From the NCBI GenBank assembly GCA_036774405.1, contig DAIPBO010000001.1, positions 196,467 to 260,466 on the forward strand: a stretch of DNA of 64,000 nt, read 5' to 3'. This document shows positions 61,546 through 64,000 of this stretch, in pieces. A model generated the notes under the pieces. It did no database searches. It saw only the letters and a program-made list of their open reading frames with translations, and was not told the DNA's origin. A program made the position numbers and the translations under genes. The first letter of the stretch is position 1. The number at the start of each line of letters is the position of its first letter. The stretch comes from JAAYDS01 sp012729155. Lineage in GTDB: Bacteria > Chloroflexota > Anaerolineae > UBA1429.

Positions 61546-61849
61546 GACCTTTGGCAAGGGACTCTATTTGCTGTTGGTCACTGTTCTGGCCATTACTGTC
61601 GCCTGGGCGGTGGGGCAGGTGCCCCAGCCGCTGCGAGGCGCTCTGGTGCTGGGCCTCTTTGCGGCCACCGCTGTGGGGGCGCTGGTGGGGCTCGTTCTGA
61701 GCCACCAGCGCGACTTGACGGCGCAGCGGCAGCAGGCGGGTGTCAGGCGGCCCGCACTGCGGCCCGCGGGGGGGCCTAGAATGCCCACCCGACGGCCCAG
61801 AGTCGTCGCCATGGCGAGCGAGCAAGCCACTCGTCTGACTTTGCGGTAG
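61535..61849 (+). CDS. Two-TM partner of the FtsK-like ATPase
   Basis: 104 residues from ATG 61535, with GGGAG upstream. It overlaps the ATPase gene by 11 bases. Two hydrophobic helices (GLYLLLVTVLAITVAWAVG and GALVLGLFAATAVGALVGLVLS) are followed by an Arg/Gln/Pro-rich basic tail (about 60-104). No family is known to me. The arrangement suggests a membrane anchor supplied in trans to the soluble ATPase. Confidence 0.7.
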   Translation: MTTKTFGKGLYLLLVTVLAITVAWAVGQVPQPLRGALVLGLFAATAVGALVGLVLSHQRDLTAQRQQAGVRRPALRPAGGPRMPTRRPRVVAMASEQATRLTLR

Positions 61850-61957
61850 GCCACGCGTTGACGGCCTGGCAACCGCGCAGTTATACTCTGGCACCGTGCG
61901 CCAGGCCTTTGCGCTCACGCTCCTGGCGCAGTGTCGACCAGGGGGTGCAGCGGAGCG

Positions 61958-63883
61958 ATGCAAACGACAGACCGGTGCGGTGTCGGCGGTGATGCGCCGG
62001 CTCGGCTGCGGTGGGAGCTTGTTGCGCTGAGCGCATTGGCGCTGCTCCTCTACCTGCCGGCGATGCGCTTTGGTCTGATTTGGGATGACCCCACCTGGTA
62101 TGCTCTGGGGGGTGCTCTGCCTAAATGGCGCCTTCTGGGGCCGATGCCAGCCTTTCAGTTCTATAGGCCGTTGACGTTGCTCTATAATCGCCTCTTTGTG
62201 CGCGCCGACGGCACCGTCTTGGTCGAGCTCCAACACGTGCTGCAGGCCCTCTACCATGCCGCCAACGCGGTGCTGTGTGTCGCGCTGGCGGAACGTTGTG
62301 GGTTGGCGCGCTGGAGCGCCGTGCTGGCCGGGTTGATCATGGCGGTGCACCCCTATGCCCAGCAGGCGGTAGCATGGCAAGCGCCTCAGCAACCCCTGGT
62401 CACCCTGTTGCTGCTGTTGGTGGTGCTCGGCGCCCTGCTGTATCGTGATACAGGGCAGGCGCGCTGGAGGCTGCTCTCGTGCGCTGCCTTTGCCTGTGGC
62501 TTGCTGGTGCAAGAGGTGATGCTTGCGGCCGCAGCCTTGATGGTGCTGGTATATGCCGAGCAGCAGCGGCCCTGGATGTGCTGGCGACGCCTGTGGCCCT
62601 ATGGCGCGATTGCGGCGCTGTTCGTGCTGCTGTATGTATCGATGCCCAAGAAGCCAGGGATCGTCGGCGTAGATCAGCAGGTGCGGGTAGCCGCCTTTCT
62701 GCTGCAGTCGTTGTCGCCGCCGACAGGGCTGCTGCAGTCTCTGGTGCAGGGGCGGGTTTGGTGGTGGCTGCTCGCCCTGGTGGTGTTGCTTGGTGTGTTG
62801 GCCCTTGTGAGTGCGAGGCGCTCGCGGCGGGCCTCAACGTTGGGGCTGGTGTGGCTGCTCGCAGCGATCTCTCCTGCCCTGCTCGGCCTCCGCTGGGACT
62901 ATGTGGAGACTGGCGCTCGCCTGGCTTATCCGGCCCTGCCTGGGGTGGCGCTACTGTGGGCTGCGGCCTTGAGCTGCGGAGTCGAGTCAGCCCGGGCTTG
63001 GCGACTGCCCTGGCCGCGTCTGCTGGGGTTGGCGTTGGTGCTCACGCTCGGCTGGCAGACGCTGCGCCTACAGCGCCTCTGGATTGAGGCCACTGCGCTT
63101 CAGCAGAGCGCTGTGGCAGCCATTGCCGCGCGGCCTGACGAGACGCTCCTGTTCGTCAACTATCCCGATCAGGTCGCTCTCAAGCGGCCCCCGTATGCGC
63201 TGGGCTACTGGGGCGTCATCTTGGCGCCGCCAGTGCAAGCGCTGGCCGACTACGCCCGGTCGCTAGAGGGTGTGGCGGGAGTGACAGATGATATCGCCAG
63301 GCTGGATGTGGGCGTGGTGCAGTGGCAATCTAGCCCCTATGAGGTGTTACTGCGAGGTCGACGGGTCAGCGCCCAGCAGAGTGTCCCCCGTTGGCGCGCC
63401 TATGACGTCGTGTACGCCACAGTGGTGTCGCCACAGGGCCGCTTTGCGCTGCGCGAGGTGGGTTGGGTTGCTGCTGCCGACAACGACAGCTTGCTGGCGA
63501 CGTTCAATGAGACACTGGTGGTGCGAAGCGCTGAGGTCGACGCACAGCAGGGCCACGTGCGTGTTCTGGTGGCGCTCGAAGGTATGGCCAGCATGCGCCC
63601 CAACGATGTGCTGTTTCTGCATTTGCTTACCCCAGATGGCGTGCTGGTGCGCGGAGCCGATGATGACCTGTGGGGCGGCTTTGTACCCATCGAGGCGCTG
63701 CCACGAGGGGTGACTGTGGGCGAGGTGCGAGAGATCGACACGGCTGGCCTGGCCCCGGGTGACTATGCTGTGACCATCGGCCTCTATAATCGGTCTAGTG
63801 GTGAGCGCTATCGGGCGCTGCATGCTAATGGCTTTGAGGCCTGGAACGGCGAGCTACAGGTGGGAACGCTGCGCATACATTGA
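61958..63883 (+). CDS. Large GT-C-like membrane protein
   Basis: 641 residues from ATG 61958 (GTG 61931 also possible). About ten hydrophobic helices fill residues 20-390. The first loop has LIWDDPTWYALGG, an acidic pair typical of GT-C glycosyltransferases and tetratricopeptide-membrane relatives, and HVLQALYHAANAVLCVAL follows. The last ~250 residues are a soluble beta-rich domain (VVSPQGRFALREVGWV, LAPGDYAVTIGLYN). Probably transfers or handles polyprenyl-linked sugars. The gene is single; tRNA-Ser follows. Confidence 0.68.
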   Translation: MQTTDRCGVGGDAPARLRWELVALSALALLLYLPAMRFGLIWDDPTWYALGGALPKWRLLGPMPAFQFYRPLTLLYNRLFVRADGTVLVELQHVLQALYHAANAVLCVALAERCGLARWSAVLAGLIMAVHPYAQQAVAWQAPQQPLVTLLLLLVVLGALLYRDTGQARWRLLSCAAFACGLLVQEVMLAAAALMVLVYAEQQRPWMCWRRLWPYGAIAALFVLLYVSMPKKPGIVGVDQQVRVAAFLLQSLSPPTGLLQSLVQGRVWWWLLALVVLLGVLALVSARRSRRASTLGLVWLLAAISPALLGLRWDYVETGARLAYPALPGVALLWAAALSCGVESARAWRLPWPRLLGLALVLTLGWQTLRLQRLWIEATALQQSAVAAIAARPDETLLFVNYPDQVALKRPPYALGYWGVILAPPVQALADYARSLEGVAGVTDDIARLDVGVVQWQSSPYEVLLRGRRVSAQQSVPRWRAYDVVYATVVSPQGRFALREVGWVAAADNDSLLATFNETLVVRSAEVDAQQGHVRVLVALEGMASMRPNDVLFLHLLTPDGVLVRGADDDLWGGFVPIEALPRGVTVGEVREIDTAGLAPGDYAVTIGLYNRSSGERYRALHANGFEAWNGELQVGTLRIH

Positions 63884-63903
63884 TTTGGGGCTGCTCCGCC
63901 GCA

Positions 63904-63912
63904 TGGTATAAT
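63904..63912 (+). promoter_or_regulatory. Extended -10 promoter of tRNA-Ser
   Basis: TGGTATAAT lies 10 bases before the mature tRNA 5' end. The predicted start leaves a 5' leader of only about four bases. The -35 (TTTGGG at 63884) is weak. Confidence 0.6.
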
Positions 63913-63922
63913 CGGGTCGTTC

Positions 63923-64000
63923 GGAGAGGTCGCATAGTCCGGTCGAGTGCGCACGATTGGAAATCGTGTACGGGGCAACCCGTCGCGGGTTCGAATCCCG
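63923..64000 (+). tRNA. tRNA-Ser(GGA), 3' end cut by the window
   Basis: The acceptor GGAGAGG, a D arm, the anticodon stem CACGA/TCGTG with loop TTGGAAA (anticodon GGA at 63959-63961), a long class II variable arm (GGGCAACCC core) and TTCGAATC are all visible. The 3' acceptor strand lies beyond 64000. Confidence 0.93.

Noticed and set aside
1..64000. CRISPR arrays, insertion sequences or phage genes
   Set aside because: No regularly spaced repeats, transposases, integrases or phage structural genes were seen.

Overview
The window is GC-rich, densely coded bacterial chromosome. It holds about 60 protein genes, one tRNA-Ser cut by the right edge, several short leader or RNA candidates and one clear pseudogene. 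I see no insertion sequence, phage or CRISPR array. Shine-Dalgarno sites are strong and purine-rich, GTG and TTG starts are common, and sigma70-type promoters (TTGACA/TATAAT) are easy to read. The single candidate SOS operator is of the Gram-positive type (GAAC-N4-GTTC). The gene mix suggests a free-living Chloroflexota bacterium of the Anaerolineae/Caldilineae kind: separate secD and secF, a stand-alone infA, ABC-F, GH51 and GH95 glycosidases, a sugar-binding lipoprotein and a long multi-PAS kinase. This lineage call is an inference from content, not a proof.

Layout. 1-6.1 kb: a methyltransferase/beta-lactamase-fold fusion, a thioredoxin-NHL protein and a URO-D/GNAT/VOC operon. 6.1-9.7 kb (minus): a five-gene operon of nitroreductase, O6-alkylguanine repair enzyme, membrane EEP phosphatase/nuclease, ClpP-like protein and PKD protein. 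9.8-17.1 kb: VanZ-like protein, GH51 arabinofuranosidase, MntP with two followers, and GH95 glycosidase with a DUF4867-like protein. 17.2-25.9 kb: infA, transporters (APC, MFS, MOT1-like), a second nitroreductase, a 2H phosphoesterase, a duplicated-domain lipoprotein, a zinc-ribbon protein, a histidine phosphatase and a secreted acidic-loop protein. 25.9-32.3 kb: a decayed membrane-protein gene, a heterodimeric ABC exporter behind a long attenuator-like leader, and a GT39-like membrane enzyme. 32.4-36.4 kb: a trio of small membrane, Gly-rich repeat and cytosolic LysM proteins, GNATs and a candidate small RNA. 36.5-45.4 kb: a seven-PAS hybrid kinase, YbaK, PhzF, an amidohydrolase, an MFS carrier and an APH-like kinase. 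45.5-54.9 kb: secDF, glycerate kinase, a sugar-binding lipoprotein with an oxidoreductase, and lower glycolysis (pgk, a degenerate pfk, gpmA). 55-64 kb: ABC-F, coaE and amidase lipoprotein operon, dtd, an FmdB-type protein, an FtsK-like ATPase behind a LexA-type box with a two-TM partner, a large membrane protein and tRNA-Ser.

How the genes work together. secD/secF assist export of the lipoproteins and the amidase. Glycerate kinase, pgk and gpmA all act around 3-phosphoglycerate. GH51, GH95, the solute-binding protein and the Gfo/Idh oxidoreductase fit use of plant or microbial polysaccharide. The observations most worth a second look are the attenuator-like leader of the ABC exporter (30.1-30.5 kb), the SOS-boxed FtsK-like/TM pair (60.1-61.8 kb), the PFK homologue with altered catalytic residues (53.1-54.0 kb), the hybrid kinase with a Glu in place of the receiver Asp, and the promoter-hairpin unit at 34.9-35.1 kb that contains no gene.
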